Shown here piece by piece: positions 19,801-27,344 of a DNA stretch of 64,000 nucleotides; within the stretch, counting starts at the first letter, position 1; each line of letters begins with the position of its first letter. Under the pieces are notes generated by a model. That model had not been told where the DNA came from. It saw nothing but the letters and a program-made list of their open reading frames with translations, and ran no database searches. The position numbers were made by a program, and so were the translations under genes. The stretch is from positions 201,327 through 265,326 of the forward strand of contig JAHHHZ010000021.1 of NCBI GenBank assembly GCA_019359095.1. Direction: 5' to 3'. The DNA comes from Pleurocapsa minor HA4230-MV1. GTDB lineage: Bacteria; Cyanobacteriota; Cyanobacteriia; Cyanobacteriales; Xenococcaceae.

Positions 19801-20357
19801 GCCTAGGTCTTGCCATCGTGCTTCATTTATGTGAGCTACACGAAGGAACAGTGGCGGTATCAAGTCCAGGCTTGAATCAAGGAGCGACTTTTAGCGTTAG
19901 ATTACCACTTATGAATGTACCGACACCAAAGCAAATAGATTTTGAAGCCGAGCAATCATTAAGATCCAATCACTTTGACGGTTTGACTATTTTAGTCGTA
20001 GATGATGAAGTAGACTCGTTGGACATACTAACTATGATCGTAGAGCAAGAGGGTGCAGCAGTAATCTCGGTGGCATCAGCAGCAGCAGCTTTAGAAGCGT
20101 TAAACCAGACGACTCCCGACTTGATTATTAGCGATATTGGGATGCCCCACACTGATGGCTACAGCCTAATTAAGCAGATTCGCCAACTGCCTCAAGGACG
20201 AGACATACCAGCGATCGCTCTTACCGCCTATGCGGGAGAAATTGAGCAACAACGAAGCTTTGATGCGGGGTTTAAACAGCACATCGCCAAACCGATCGAT
20301 ATTCCCGAGTTAATTACAGCGATCGCCAAATTAACTGCAATACAGAGTCAATTATGA
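16863..20357 (+). CDS. multi-PAS hybrid sensor histidine kinase
   Basis: 1164 residues, no membrane segment, so a soluble sensor. About six PAS/PAC modules run through residues 1-780; typical pieces are NSQAYDLLGYTPEEI, SGTGMWFWNLQEETLEW and YINQRWQDYTGL. Then comes HisKA with His803 (FLAIVSHELRTPLNP), a HATPase with the N box (LITNAVKF), DTGRGI and the G2 box GLGLGLAIV. A C-terminal receiver domain has Asp1091 (IISDIGMP). The PAS number suggests integration of several small ligands or redox cues. Its stop overlaps the start of the alpha/beta hydrolase (ATGA), so the hydrolase is cotranslated. Confidence 0.9.
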   Translation: MKTGLKSTSNTAMIGVIIQLADGSIQSCNKEAEKILGYSTAAMIGVVPPKISWQTTQAENLPFPPNTHPAIAFYYSGGVASVLATGQPSSSVKIGFYQSEDHLIWLSLDSQPLFSGNTDKPSGVVTSFRDITGEQPQVDTPEFKVSAEAVPGLLYLFDAISQRNLYVNSQAYDLLGYTPEEIQAMGDEFQFEVMHPQDFAQFPAHLAKLERSQPGAVVKLEYRMRHRNGRWRWFCSQDQVYRRTADGHIEQILGVARDVSVRKQAEMALKESEERLKLALFASGTGMWFWNLQEETLEWTDQCKALFGMPLDVEPSHAKFISALHPEDRDRTQAAIDRALANQTEYNIKYRVVWPDDSIHWIFAKGKGIYNRLGQAVQMIGTVGDITNLRQAEQQLIESQKLLKLALSSAQAGTWSWDLIQQEIVWSPENYDLYGIDPQIKPLQYEDWQQSLHPHDLERTSQDLAKVLSGESAEYQTEFRVFHPQKGIRWLLGVGNVTRDVSGEPIRLSGINLDITHLKENEAALRHSKQQLRMLLDSLPIFAGFLTPDGIVTEVNQTALDLADLQPEEILNKHFSEAYWWSYDPQIQQQIDNAIMRASAGEMVRFDILARVKSEKLIVADFGIVPKFNDRQEVEYLVPFGMDISDREAAKQALKQREHELELITKVIPQQIWTAARDGHLDYINQRWQDYTGLNLEQMRKQGWASIVHPDELPTVTESWIQAVKTNSQFALEIRLRCAEGTYDWFLCKARPLRNEQGEIVKWYGTNTSITKIKQLEQKLLQQTEDLIQANQLKDEFLAIVSHELRTPLNPILGWSQLLLAGKLDADRIVQGIAIIERNAKLQAQLIDDLLDVSKILRGKLNLNKVPLNLESVIRAALSTVQLTAEAKSIQIETEFESDIGQVLGDAARLQQIMWNLITNAVKFTPEQGQIVIKLKRIATQALIEVIDTGRGIEPEFIPYVFDRFRQADSANTREFGGLGLGLAIVLHLCELHEGTVAVSSPGLNQGATFSVRLPLMNVPTPKQIDFEAEQSLRSNHFDGLTILVVDDEVDSLDILTMIVEQEGAAVISVASAAAALEALNQTTPDLIISDIGMPHTDGYSLIKQIRQLPQGRDIPAIALTAYAGEIEQQRSFDAGFKQHIAKPIDIPELITAIAKLTAIQSQL

Positions 20358-21166
20358 AATTAAATACAGAAATTAAAGGACAAGGATATCCCGTACTTTG
20401 TCTACATGGTCATCCTGGCTGTATAGCAAGCATGTCTGTATTTACCAATTATTTATCCCAGCAATATCAAACGATTACCCCCGATTTACGAGGCTACGGT
20501 AAAAGTCGTTACCAGCAAAACTTTGCCATGCAGGATCATCTGACAGATCTGATCGCCTTGCTAGACCAGCATCAAATCGAGCAATGTCTGGTATTAGGTT
20601 GGTCTTTAGGGGGCATTATCGCCATGGAATTAGCCCTAGCACAGCCCACCAGGTTTAGCGGTCTAATCTTAATTGCTACGGCTGCTCATCCCCTCAGTAG
20701 CCATCCACGAGAAACTTGGCAAGATCTGTTGTTTACAGGTATCGGGGGTATAGCTAACTATCTCAAACCAGCCTGGCAATGGAACATTGATACTTTTTGC
20801 AAGCGATCGCTGTTTCGTTATCTAATTCAAAACCACAAACCCGAAGTTTATCACTATCTAGCCAAAGAAGCTGTCCCTGCCTATTTACAAACCTCAAAAG
20901 CAGCGCAGAATGCTTTATTCACTGCCATTAGACAAGGATATAACCGCTTAGAACATTTAGATCAGATTAAGATTCCCTGCTTAATGTTATCAGGAGAATG
21001 CGATCGTCATATCATTCCCTTCGCTAGTCAAAAAACCGCCGAACATCTGAGCAATTGCGCATATAAAAACTATCCTCAAGTAGCCCATTTGTTTCCCTGG
21101 GAAATCCCAGATCTGGTTTTGGCGGATATTCAACAATGGTTGGATCGATATACACCAACAAATTAA
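20354..21166 (+). CDS. alpha/beta hydrolase
   Basis: 270 residues, soluble. The nucleophile elbow is GWSLGG (Ser near residue 92), the oxyanion loop is LHGHPG, and a late Asp (ECDRH) and His (VAHLFPW) complete a plausible catalytic triad. Its ATG overlaps the kinase stop by 4 bp, so expression is tied to the kinase. The substrate is unknown; family members include esterases, lipases and C-C hydrolases. A repeat cluster follows directly. Confidence 0.85.
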   Translation: MKLNTEIKGQGYPVLCLHGHPGCIASMSVFTNYLSQQYQTITPDLRGYGKSRYQQNFAMQDHLTDLIALLDQHQIEQCLVLGWSLGGIIAMELALAQPTRFSGLILIATAAHPLSSHPRETWQDLLFTGIGGIANYLKPAWQWNIDTFCKRSLFRYLIQNHKPEVYHYLAKEAVPAYLQTSKAAQNALFTAIRQGYNRLEHLDQIKIPCLMLSGECDRHIIPFASQKTAEHLSNCAYKNYPQVAHLFPWEIPDLVLADIQQWLDRYTPTN

Positions 21167-21182
21167 TCTCATATTTCTTTGA

Positions 21183-21405
21183 TTTCGCGCAAAGACGCTA
21201 AGACGCAAAGACGTTTATCCCGCTTAGTTTGGGGCAAAGACGGACGCGAAGCTTATACTAAAGCACTCGCTTCGCATCGTCCGAAGGTGTATACCGCAAG
21301 GGTACTAACTCCGTGTCGCCCTTATGCGAAGCGGTACCCTTTAGGGTTAGGGAATCCTTTAGGACAAAGATATTTATCCCGCTTAGTTTAGGGCAAAGGA
21401 GTCAA
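21183..21405. repeat. cluster of dispersed repeats
   Basis: Contains two AAG(A/G)CGCTAAGACGC-type units, two copies of TTTATCCCGCTTAGTTT (21214-21230 and 21374-21390), and the small GC-rich units GCGAAGCTTATACTAAAGC and CTTTAGGGTTAGGGAATCC. The same pieces occur near 2010-2090 (inverted) and 49478-49600. The open frame across it (21179-21391) is made of repeat sequence and is not a gene. The rest of the spacer up to 21674 shows nothing recognisable. Confidence 0.7.
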
Positions 21406-21674
21406 ATCTGATTTAATGCATTTTCATAGAGAATTGGTATAACAAACTCATTTCTTTTCGTTACCTTATCTTAGGACATTAATATCATTCATAAACAGTC
21501 AGTTTCTAATAAATACTCAAGGAAATTGCGATCGCTATTCAATAACGCAATATGAAGAAATAACCAGCAAGGTAATCTAGGGAAAGAACGAGAAAATTTT
21601 TTGCCACGGAATCTGAACAATTATGACAGTATTAACGATTATTGCCCATATCAAAAAAATCGTAGAAAATTAAC

Positions 21675-22574
21675 ATGAAGCGACGAGAATTATTTATGGT
21701 TTTAGGAGTTGCAGGAGAGATCGCCCTTACTAATCACGTTAATGCATCTGTGCAAACGCCAACTATTACCAAACAGTTTGTTACAGTTTATGGGCAGAAA
21801 CTACGCTATTTGGCAGCAGGGGATGTAAATAGACCAACGATCGTAATTTTACATGGTCTTATCAGCGAGGCATCAGATTGGTTGCCGAATATTAAGGTAT
21901 TATCACAGCAATTTCACGTTATCGCCCTCGATTTACCTGGTTGTGGTCAGTCAGATAAACCATCCATCAATTATCGCATTGGCACTTTCGTAGATTATCT
22001 TCATGGCTTTTTGCAAACACTCGATCGCGATCGCTTTTCTTTAATCGGTCACTCTTTGGGAGCGATAATTGCCATAAATTTTGCCTTAACTTATCCCGAC
22101 AAAATAGACAAGTTGGTAAATGTTAGCGGTGGTTTTGGCTATGCTCTTCCAGATGTCGATCCGCAAATGCTTGGTTTTACTCCAGGTTCATTAAAACTGC
22201 TCAACCCATCAACTCAGGCACAAGTGCGTCAACTTCTCGCGTTGGCTTTATATGACCAAGAAATTGCCCAAGCCGAGGAAACTGTCAATTATGTATTTAC
22301 AGTCGCTAGTAACTCTGGTTATGTCAATGAACAAGTAGTTGAGTTGTTCAAGCAGGGTGAAGATACTCTTGATGGTAAATTATCGGCACTCAATCATCCC
22401 ACGCTTATCTTGTGGGGAAGACAGGATAAGTTAACTCCAGTGAGTTTGGGCGATCGCTTTCAGGCTGAATTACCTAATTCTCAGCTAATAGTATTTGAAG
22501 AATGCGCCCATAATCCCTATGCTGAACAGTTGGAAAGGTTTAATCTAAAGGTACTGCGTTTTCTAAGTGAATAA
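21675..22574 (+). CDS. alpha/beta hydrolase with N-terminal export signal
   Basis: 299 residues. The start MKRRELFMVLGVAGEIAL resembles a short twin-Arg/secretory signal, so the enzyme may be periplasmic. The fold is clear: oxyanion loop ILHGL, elbow GHSLGA (Ser near residue 127), late WGRQDKLTP and CAHNPY with the triad His. It precedes bioB by 119 bp on the same strand. In some bacteria an alpha/beta hydrolase next to bioB acts as pimeloyl-ACP methyl esterase (BioH/BioJ-like), but the signal peptide argues against this, so that role is only a guess. Confidence 0.8.
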   Translation: MKRRELFMVLGVAGEIALTNHVNASVQTPTITKQFVTVYGQKLRYLAAGDVNRPTIVILHGLISEASDWLPNIKVLSQQFHVIALDLPGCGQSDKPSINYRIGTFVDYLHGFLQTLDRDRFSLIGHSLGAIIAINFALTYPDKIDKLVNVSGGFGYALPDVDPQMLGFTPGSLKLLNPSTQAQVRQLLALALYDQEIAQAEETVNYVFTVASNSGYVNEQVVELFKQGEDTLDGKLSALNHPTLILWGRQDKLTPVSLGDRFQAELPNSQLIVFEECAHNPYAEQLERFNLKVLRFLSE

Positions 22575-22693
22575 TTAATGACTTTTGACTTTTTAAAACT
22601 TTTTCTTGATTTAACCTCAAGCGATCGTGATAAAACAAAAGGGTTCTCTTATCGATAAAGAGCGTACCCTACGGAACGCAAAGCGTAATCGCC

Positions 22694-23749
22694 ATGACGA
22701 ATCTTGACTATAGTGCCATAGCTGAACTTTCCTTATCAGGAGGATTAATCGATCGCCCTACGGCTAAAAGTATTTTAAATGCACCCGATTTGGTGCTGCT
22801 AGAACAGTTGTCCGCAGCTTACAAAGTGCGTCATCATTATTGGTCTAATCGCGTCAGGCTCCATTTTTTACTCAATGCTCAAAGTGGCTTGTGTCCCGAA
22901 GATTGTAACTATTGTTCTCAGTCGAAAATCTCTACGGCAGAAATTGAGAAATATCCTTTGATTGCTCAAGAAAAGATCCTTCAAGCAGCAGATCGAGCAG
23001 CTAGTTTGCAAGCAGGTACATTCTGTATGGCAATTTCAGGGCGATCGCCTTCGGAATCGGTGTTTAACCAGGTTTTAGCAGCTTTTGAGGCGGTTAAGAG
23101 CAAACACGATCTAAAAATCTGTGCTTGTTTGGGATTATTGAGTGAAGATCAAACCCAGCGTTTGGCAGCAGTCGGCGTAGATAGGGTTAACCATAACTTG
23201 AACACTTCAGCCAATCATCACGAGAATATCTGTAGTACTCACACCTTTAGCGATCGCGTGGCAACCCTTAAAAATGTCCAAAAAGCAGGCATTACAACCT
23301 GTTCGGGGGGAATATTGGGCATGAATGAAAGCGATGAAGATATTATTGACTTGGCTTATTCCTTGCGGGAATTGAACGTTACCAGCGTACCGATTAACTT
23401 TTTGATTCCCATTGAAGGGACACCTTTATCTGAAGTTAATCAACTGAATCCCCGTCGTTGTCTAAAGATTTTAAATCTATTCCGCTTTATCTTACCCCAG
23501 CAAGAAATTAGAATTGCTGGAGGCAGAGAAGTACATTTGCGATCGCTTCAGGTAATGGGCTTATATCCTGCTAATTCCATCTTTGTCGGCGATTATCTGA
23601 CGACCGTAGGACAATCTGCCAGTAACGATTTAGCCATGATCCGCGATGCTGGATTTGTCTTAGAAAACCCCGATGGTTCGGTATTAGCCACGGAAGAACA
23701 AGTAAATTTAAACGTCGAGTTTAAGCAATCGGCATTATCTAGGGATTAA
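22694..23749 (+). CDS. bioB: biotin synthase BioB
   Basis: 351 residues. The radical-SAM cluster motif is CPEDCNYC, with Cys67, Cys71 and Cys74 binding [4Fe-4S] and SAM. Further matches are NHNLNTS (RVNHNLNTS), the CSGGI segment and AGGRE(V)HLR near residue 275, where Arg ligates the [2Fe-2S] cluster. It inserts sulfur into dethiobiotin, the last step of biotin synthesis. The length is normal for the family. A GC-rich repeat unit lies directly upstream of the start (22650-22692). The next gene is a methyltransferase on the same strand. Confidence 0.95.
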   Translation: MTNLDYSAIAELSLSGGLIDRPTAKSILNAPDLVLLEQLSAAYKVRHHYWSNRVRLHFLLNAQSGLCPEDCNYCSQSKISTAEIEKYPLIAQEKILQAADRAASLQAGTFCMAISGRSPSESVFNQVLAAFEAVKSKHDLKICACLGLLSEDQTQRLAAVGVDRVNHNLNTSANHHENICSTHTFSDRVATLKNVQKAGITTCSGGILGMNESDEDIIDLAYSLRELNVTSVPINFLIPIEGTPLSEVNQLNPRRCLKILNLFRFILPQQEIRIAGGREVHLRSLQVMGLYPANSIFVGDYLTTVGQSASNDLAMIRDAGFVLENPDGSVLATEEQVNLNVEFKQSALSRD

Positions 23750-23808
23750 GTTTAACTCTAAAATTTAACATGGAATCAGAATATATCTTTGCCAATACTC
23801 AATTCGAG
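23748..23808 (+). repeat. direct repeat 1: duplicated 5' end of the methyltransferase gene
   Basis: About 61 bases, from AAGTTTAACTCTAAAATTTA through an ATG (23770) and 13 codons (MESEYIFANTQFE), nearly identical to 23918-23979. Only about four or five positions differ. The frame continues into the inserted palindromic element and stops at 23907. Confidence 0.85.
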
Positions 23809-23907
23809 CTAGTAGGTTGGGTTGAGGCACGAAACCCAACAACTAAAAGATTTTGTTGGGTTTCACTATCGTTCTACCCAACCTACCAAGTCTCTTATTA
23901 CTTTTGA
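23770..23907 (+). pseudogene. truncated methyltransferase 5' end running into a repeat
   Basis: A 45-codon frame: the first 13 codons copy the start of the neighbouring methyltransferase, and the rest is translated palindromic repeat (WVEARNPTTKRFCWVS...). It lacks every catalytic part, so it is a remnant. It could still be translated as a leader upstream of the intact gene. Confidence 0.55.
23812..23895. repeat. GTAGGTTGGG palindromic element, copy 2
   Basis: Same element as 10121-10205. The outer inverted ends and the right arm match, but the inner palindrome segment GAGGCACGA is the reverse complement of copy 1 (TCGTGCCTC). It lies between the two direct repeats of the methyltransferase 5' end. 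Confidence 0.75.
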
Positions 23908-23917
23908 GAAATGGTAC

Positions 23918-23979
23918 AAGTTTAACCCTAAAATTTAACCATGAAATCAGAATATATTTTTGCCAATACTCAATTCGAG
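23918..23979 (+). repeat. direct repeat 2: 5' end of the intact methyltransferase gene
   Basis: The partner of 23748-23808, carrying the functional start ATG 23941. One base longer than copy 1. Confidence 0.85.
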
Positions 23980-24741
23980 TCGGAGTTAACCAGATTACAG
24001 ATGATCGAAAAAATATTCGATCCCGCAAGTCGTCGTCAAATCTTGGCGACAGGTATAACTAGCGGTTGGCAATGTCTCGAAATTGGAGCAGGTGCAGGAT
24101 CGATGATGCGCTGGCTTTCAGAAATAGTAGGCACAGCAGGCAAAGTGACGGCAGTGGATCTCGATACTCGTTTTATCCAAGCTACTCAGCTACCAAATGT
24201 TGAGGTAATTGAGGCTGATATTAACCAAGTTAATTTTGTGAACTCATTTGACTTGATCCATATTCGTAATGTCTTAATTCACCTAAAAGATCCAGCTGTG
24301 TTAACTAAGATCGCCAAGTTACTTAAGCCTCAAGGCTGGCTGATCATCAAAGAACCTGATTTTTCTGCTGCTAGATGTATTTCGGGAACTCCACACCAAC
24401 AGCAATCAGTAGAGAAGGTAAATCAAGCTATTTGCCAGATGCTTATCAATCAAGGAAAAGATTATGCCCTGGGAATTAAGCTACCATCTCTTTTACAACA
24501 ACTAGGCTTCCAGCATCTACAGGTAGAAAACGCTGTTCCCATAGTTGAGGGAAATTCAAATATTGCTACGATGATGAAACTTTCGGCGCTGCACTTAGCT
24601 GACACATATATTGCGACAGGAAAAGCAACTCAAACAGATATTCAAACCTACTGTCAATTTGCCGAAGAACAAACTGCTTGGGGTATTTACTTAGCAACAG
24701 TATCAGTTATGGCTCAAAAACTAACAACTGAGCAAAGTTAA
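23941..24741 (+). CDS. class I SAM-dependent methyltransferase
   Basis: 266 residues. Motif I is CLEIGAGAGSMMRWL (residues ~45), followed by AVDLD (motif II region), FDLIHIRNVLIHL and the LLKPQGWLIIKEPD strand-turn typical of UbiE/BioC-like enzymes. It is soluble. Its 5' end is duplicated upstream around a palindromic element. The position after bioB raises the idea of a BioC-type malonyl-ACP methyltransferase, but sequence alone does not support that over other small-molecule methyltransferases. Confidence 0.8.
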   Translation: MKSEYIFANTQFESELTRLQMIEKIFDPASRRQILATGITSGWQCLEIGAGAGSMMRWLSEIVGTAGKVTAVDLDTRFIQATQLPNVEVIEADINQVNFVNSFDLIHIRNVLIHLKDPAVLTKIAKLLKPQGWLIIKEPDFSAARCISGTPHQQQSVEKVNQAICQMLINQGKDYALGIKLPSLLQQLGFQHLQVENAVPIVEGNSNIATMMKLSALHLADTYIATGKATQTDIQTYCQFAEEQTAWGIYLATVSVMAQKLTTEQS

Positions 24742-24810
24742 GAATATGGCTGTTTGTCACAAAAGGTCGCCAATGATGAAAAATAAATAGTATATTAAAG
24801 CGGAATATGA

Positions 24811-25563
24811 TTGGTAAATCTCTTCGTGTCTCAAGCAACTAGCTGGCAACAAACGCTAAATATCTGTAGATTATTGATCAAAGACAAGCAGTTTCAACGC
24901 TTAAGTGGGCAAGCACTCTGCCTAATGGTTTTTGCTCTTTTATGGTGGATGAACTGGAAGCTATTCCTCTCTACCAGCATGGGCATTGGTGCTATGTCAG
25001 CCTGCTATCTCGCCCAAAATTCTCACTGGCAAAGCTATTGTCGGCAATGGCGTAATTTTTTTGTTGGTTCTAATCGCCAGCTAAGTTTAGCAGTGGGTAC
25101 TGGAGCGTCGGCTGCTTTTTGTACTTACCTGGCTGCTTCTATTTGGGCTGATGCAGACAATCAATGGTTAGCCACAGGCAATATTCTTCAAGGTTTTGTG
25201 AGCCTAACTACGCTAATCTGTTTACTCTGGTCTTTACGGGGTAAAAAAGCAAGTTCTCTGGAAGCTAAATTAGACCAGTTACTGATTGATTTAAGCGATC
25301 GCGATCGCCTCAAGCGTTTAGTAGCCATTAGACAATTAACCCGTCTTTTAATTAATAATCGTTTATCCGCCGAGCATTACGAGCAGTCAATTGAATATTA
25401 TCGTCTGATGTTATCTGAGCCTCAACCAGCAGTGATTAAAGATGCTCTATTAGAAAGTCTCGATCTTTTAGGAGCAGCCAAAATATTAGAACCACGTTCA
25501 GTCATCAAAATTCCCCTTCAGTTCAAACATTCCCCTAAACCAGTGTTAGATAATCGCTCCTAG
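24811..25563 (+). CDS. membrane protein with armadillo/HEAT-like C-terminus
   Basis: 250 residues from TTG 24811; GTG 24826 (MSQATSWQQ) is an equally good start and resembles how I recall homologues beginning. Four hydrophobic segments lie between about 30 and 145. The C-terminal ~100 residues are helical repeats (LKRLVAIRQLTRLLINN, AVIKDALLESLDLLGA) like an armadillo/HEAT fold for protein contacts. It is a cyanobacterial family without known function. Confidence 0.7.
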   Translation: MVNLFVSQATSWQQTLNICRLLIKDKQFQRLSGQALCLMVFALLWWMNWKLFLSTSMGIGAMSACYLAQNSHWQSYCRQWRNFFVGSNRQLSLAVGTGASAAFCTYLAASIWADADNQWLATGNILQGFVSLTTLICLLWSLRGKKASSLEAKLDQLLIDLSDRDRLKRLVAIRQLTRLLINNRLSAEHYEQSIEYYRLMLSEPQPAVIKDALLESLDLLGAAKILEPRSVIKIPLQFKHSPKPVLDNRS

Positions 25564-25721
25564 GGAATTATTCGCTAATTTCATCTATATTTATTTAGAA
25601 GTATTTAAAAGCGATCGCTTTATTTAACCAGGAAGATCGACCGACAATTTACTATTTAGTCTATTTGCCAAAATGCGCTACTTCCTTTATAACTATAAAT
25701 ATTTAGCTATCAATATTCAAC

Positions 25722-26573
25722 ATGAATGGAATAGTAAAGCCATTAATTTTTGAGCCGATTAGACATGTACATAAATTATTAACTGAACCCAATTATTTAA
25801 ACTATAATAAGTTATATTCGCAGCTTAATCGCTATCAAAGATATCAAGAATGTAAGGTTAAATTAAAACAGAAAGAGCTTATAATTCCCGACGCAGCTTC
25901 TTTTTTATCAGCATATAAAGAAATTTTTCTCAACCAAATATACAAATTTAAAGCTGATAATACTTCACTTAAAATATTAGATTTAGGTGCGAATATTGGC
26001 TTGAGTATTATCTTTTTTCACGAGCTATATCCAAATGCAGAAATAGTAGCATTAGAAGCAGATCCTAAAGTATTTAGCTACTTACAAAGCAATATTAACA
26101 GTCAAGATTACCCCAACGTTAAACTGATCAACAAAGCAGTTTGGTACGAAAATTCTTTGCTCAATTTTGCTTCTGAGGGAGCAGATAGCGGTCAGATTGA
26201 TTATGGTAATCACAATCACAATACAGTGGAAGTTGAGGCAGTTGATATTGCTGAATTGCTCTTAAACCAAGCATTTGACTTTATTAAAATGGATATTGAA
26301 GGAGCAGAAGAGTTTGTGCTTCCTCGATGCAAAGGTTTACTAGATTCGGTCAATCACTTTTTTATTGAATATCATTCTAAAGTTGGACAAAAGCAAAACT
26401 TAAACGAGATTGTCAATTTTCTGTCTCAAGAAGGATTTCGACTATATATGGAAAATCCTTTTGAAAAACTAACTCCTTTTCTTGGCTTAGATTCCTATGC
26501 GGGATTTGATTTTCAACTCAATATTTATGCCTGGAAAGAAGAGAGGCATCTTCTTCAATCCTCGCCAGTCTAA
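25722..26573 (+). CDS. FkbM family methyltransferase
   Basis: 283 residues. The SAM site is LKILDLGANIGLSIIFF with VALEADPKVFSYL after it, and FDFIKMDIEGAE is the FkbM signature in which Asp/Glu follow the fourth strand. Family members O-methylate sugars, polyketides or peptides. An N-terminal ~80-residue basic helical part (QRYQECKVKLKQKELI) precedes the domain. No sugar or polyketide cluster surrounds it, so the substrate is open. Confidence 0.85.
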   Translation: MNGIVKPLIFEPIRHVHKLLTEPNYLNYNKLYSQLNRYQRYQECKVKLKQKELIIPDAASFLSAYKEIFLNQIYKFKADNTSLKILDLGANIGLSIIFFHELYPNAEIVALEADPKVFSYLQSNINSQDYPNVKLINKAVWYENSLLNFASEGADSGQIDYGNHNHNTVEVEAVDIAELLLNQAFDFIKMDIEGAEEFVLPRCKGLLDSVNHFFIEYHSKVGQKQNLNEIVNFLSQEGFRLYMENPFEKLTPFLGLDSYAGFDFQLNIYAWKEERHLLQSSPV

Positions 26574-26657
26574 TTTTAGATGGCTTGAGATGATAATTAC
26601 TAGGGCTATTTTCGGTATAGTTATAAGTATTATTAAGTTTAGTTAAGCAATATCAGA

Positions 26658-27143
26658 ATGAGTATTAGGTCTTCAATCGAGCCGATCGCCAATTGGTTTA
26701 ATAGTTTAGGCACTCCAGAACCGATTGTTCATTGGGGACATCCTGTGATGATGGGTATTGTCGTCTTTGCTATGGGCAGTGCAGCAGCTTGGGCGGGATG
26801 GCGTGGTAGAACTTTGGCAACTACGAATACGGAAGTAGCAATTAAAAATAAAGCCGATCATCGTAAAATTGCGCCTTTAATGTATATCTTTTTGCTTCTA
26901 GGCTATACAGGTGGGGTAATGTCACTAGTGATGCAGGGACAACCTATTTTAGAAAGTCCTCACTTCGTGACAGGTACAGTTGTCATCTCGTTGCTGACGA
27001 TTAATGCCATCATTGCTGCGACAGGTTTTATCGGCAATAAAGCAACTGCTAGAACAGTACATGCTTATGTGGGTAGTACTGCCTTATTAATTCTTGTCGC
27101 CCACGCTGTCTTGGGTTTGAAACTGGGTTTATCTATTGGCTAG
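26658..27143 (+). CDS. DUF4079 membrane protein
   Basis: 161 residues with four predicted helices and conserved His residues (HWGHPVMMG, HAYVG, VAHAVLG), which fits a cytochrome b561-like heme-binding bundle. DUF4079 is mostly found in cyanobacteria and plastids. It sits in the inner or thylakoid membrane. A mobile palindromic element begins immediately after its stop codon. Confidence 0.85.
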   Translation: MSIRSSIEPIANWFNSLGTPEPIVHWGHPVMMGIVVFAMGSAAAWAGWRGRTLATTNTEVAIKNKADHRKIAPLMYIFLLLGYTGGVMSLVMQGQPILESPHFVTGTVVISLLTINAIIAATGFIGNKATARTVHAYVGSTALLILVAHAVLGLKLGLSIG

Positions 27144-27343
27144 TATAGCCACACGTAAAAACGTTAGGACATTTCCTATTTCCTACTTCCTACTTCCTAC
27201 TTCCTACTTCCTACTTCCTACTTCCTATTTCCTATTTCCTATTTCCTATTTACGAGCCGATTACTATTAATGTCCTCATCTGCGGCGGCTTTTGAGTATG
27301 AAGATTCACACTCAAAACGCGCCGCTAACTTTGTACGGCTATA
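27144..27343. repeat. palindromic MITE-like element with heptamer expansion
   Basis: The ends are inverted: TATAGCCACACGTAAAAACG at the left and GTACGGCTATA at the right. The centre is an array of about ten TTCCTAC/TTCCTAT heptamers (27171-27250), then TACGAGCCGATTACTATT. It exactly fills the gap between the stop codons of two convergent genes (27143 and 27345). Relatives: 6401-6585, 8660-8820 and a right end at 62019-62097. Confidence 0.75.
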
Positions 27344-27344
27344 A

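Noticed and set aside
21179-21391. Open frame over the repeat cluster
   Set aside because: It consists of dispersed repeat units and has no independent coding signal.
27171-27250. Possible CRISPR array
   Set aside because: Units are 7 bases with no spacers; it is a simple tandem repeat.
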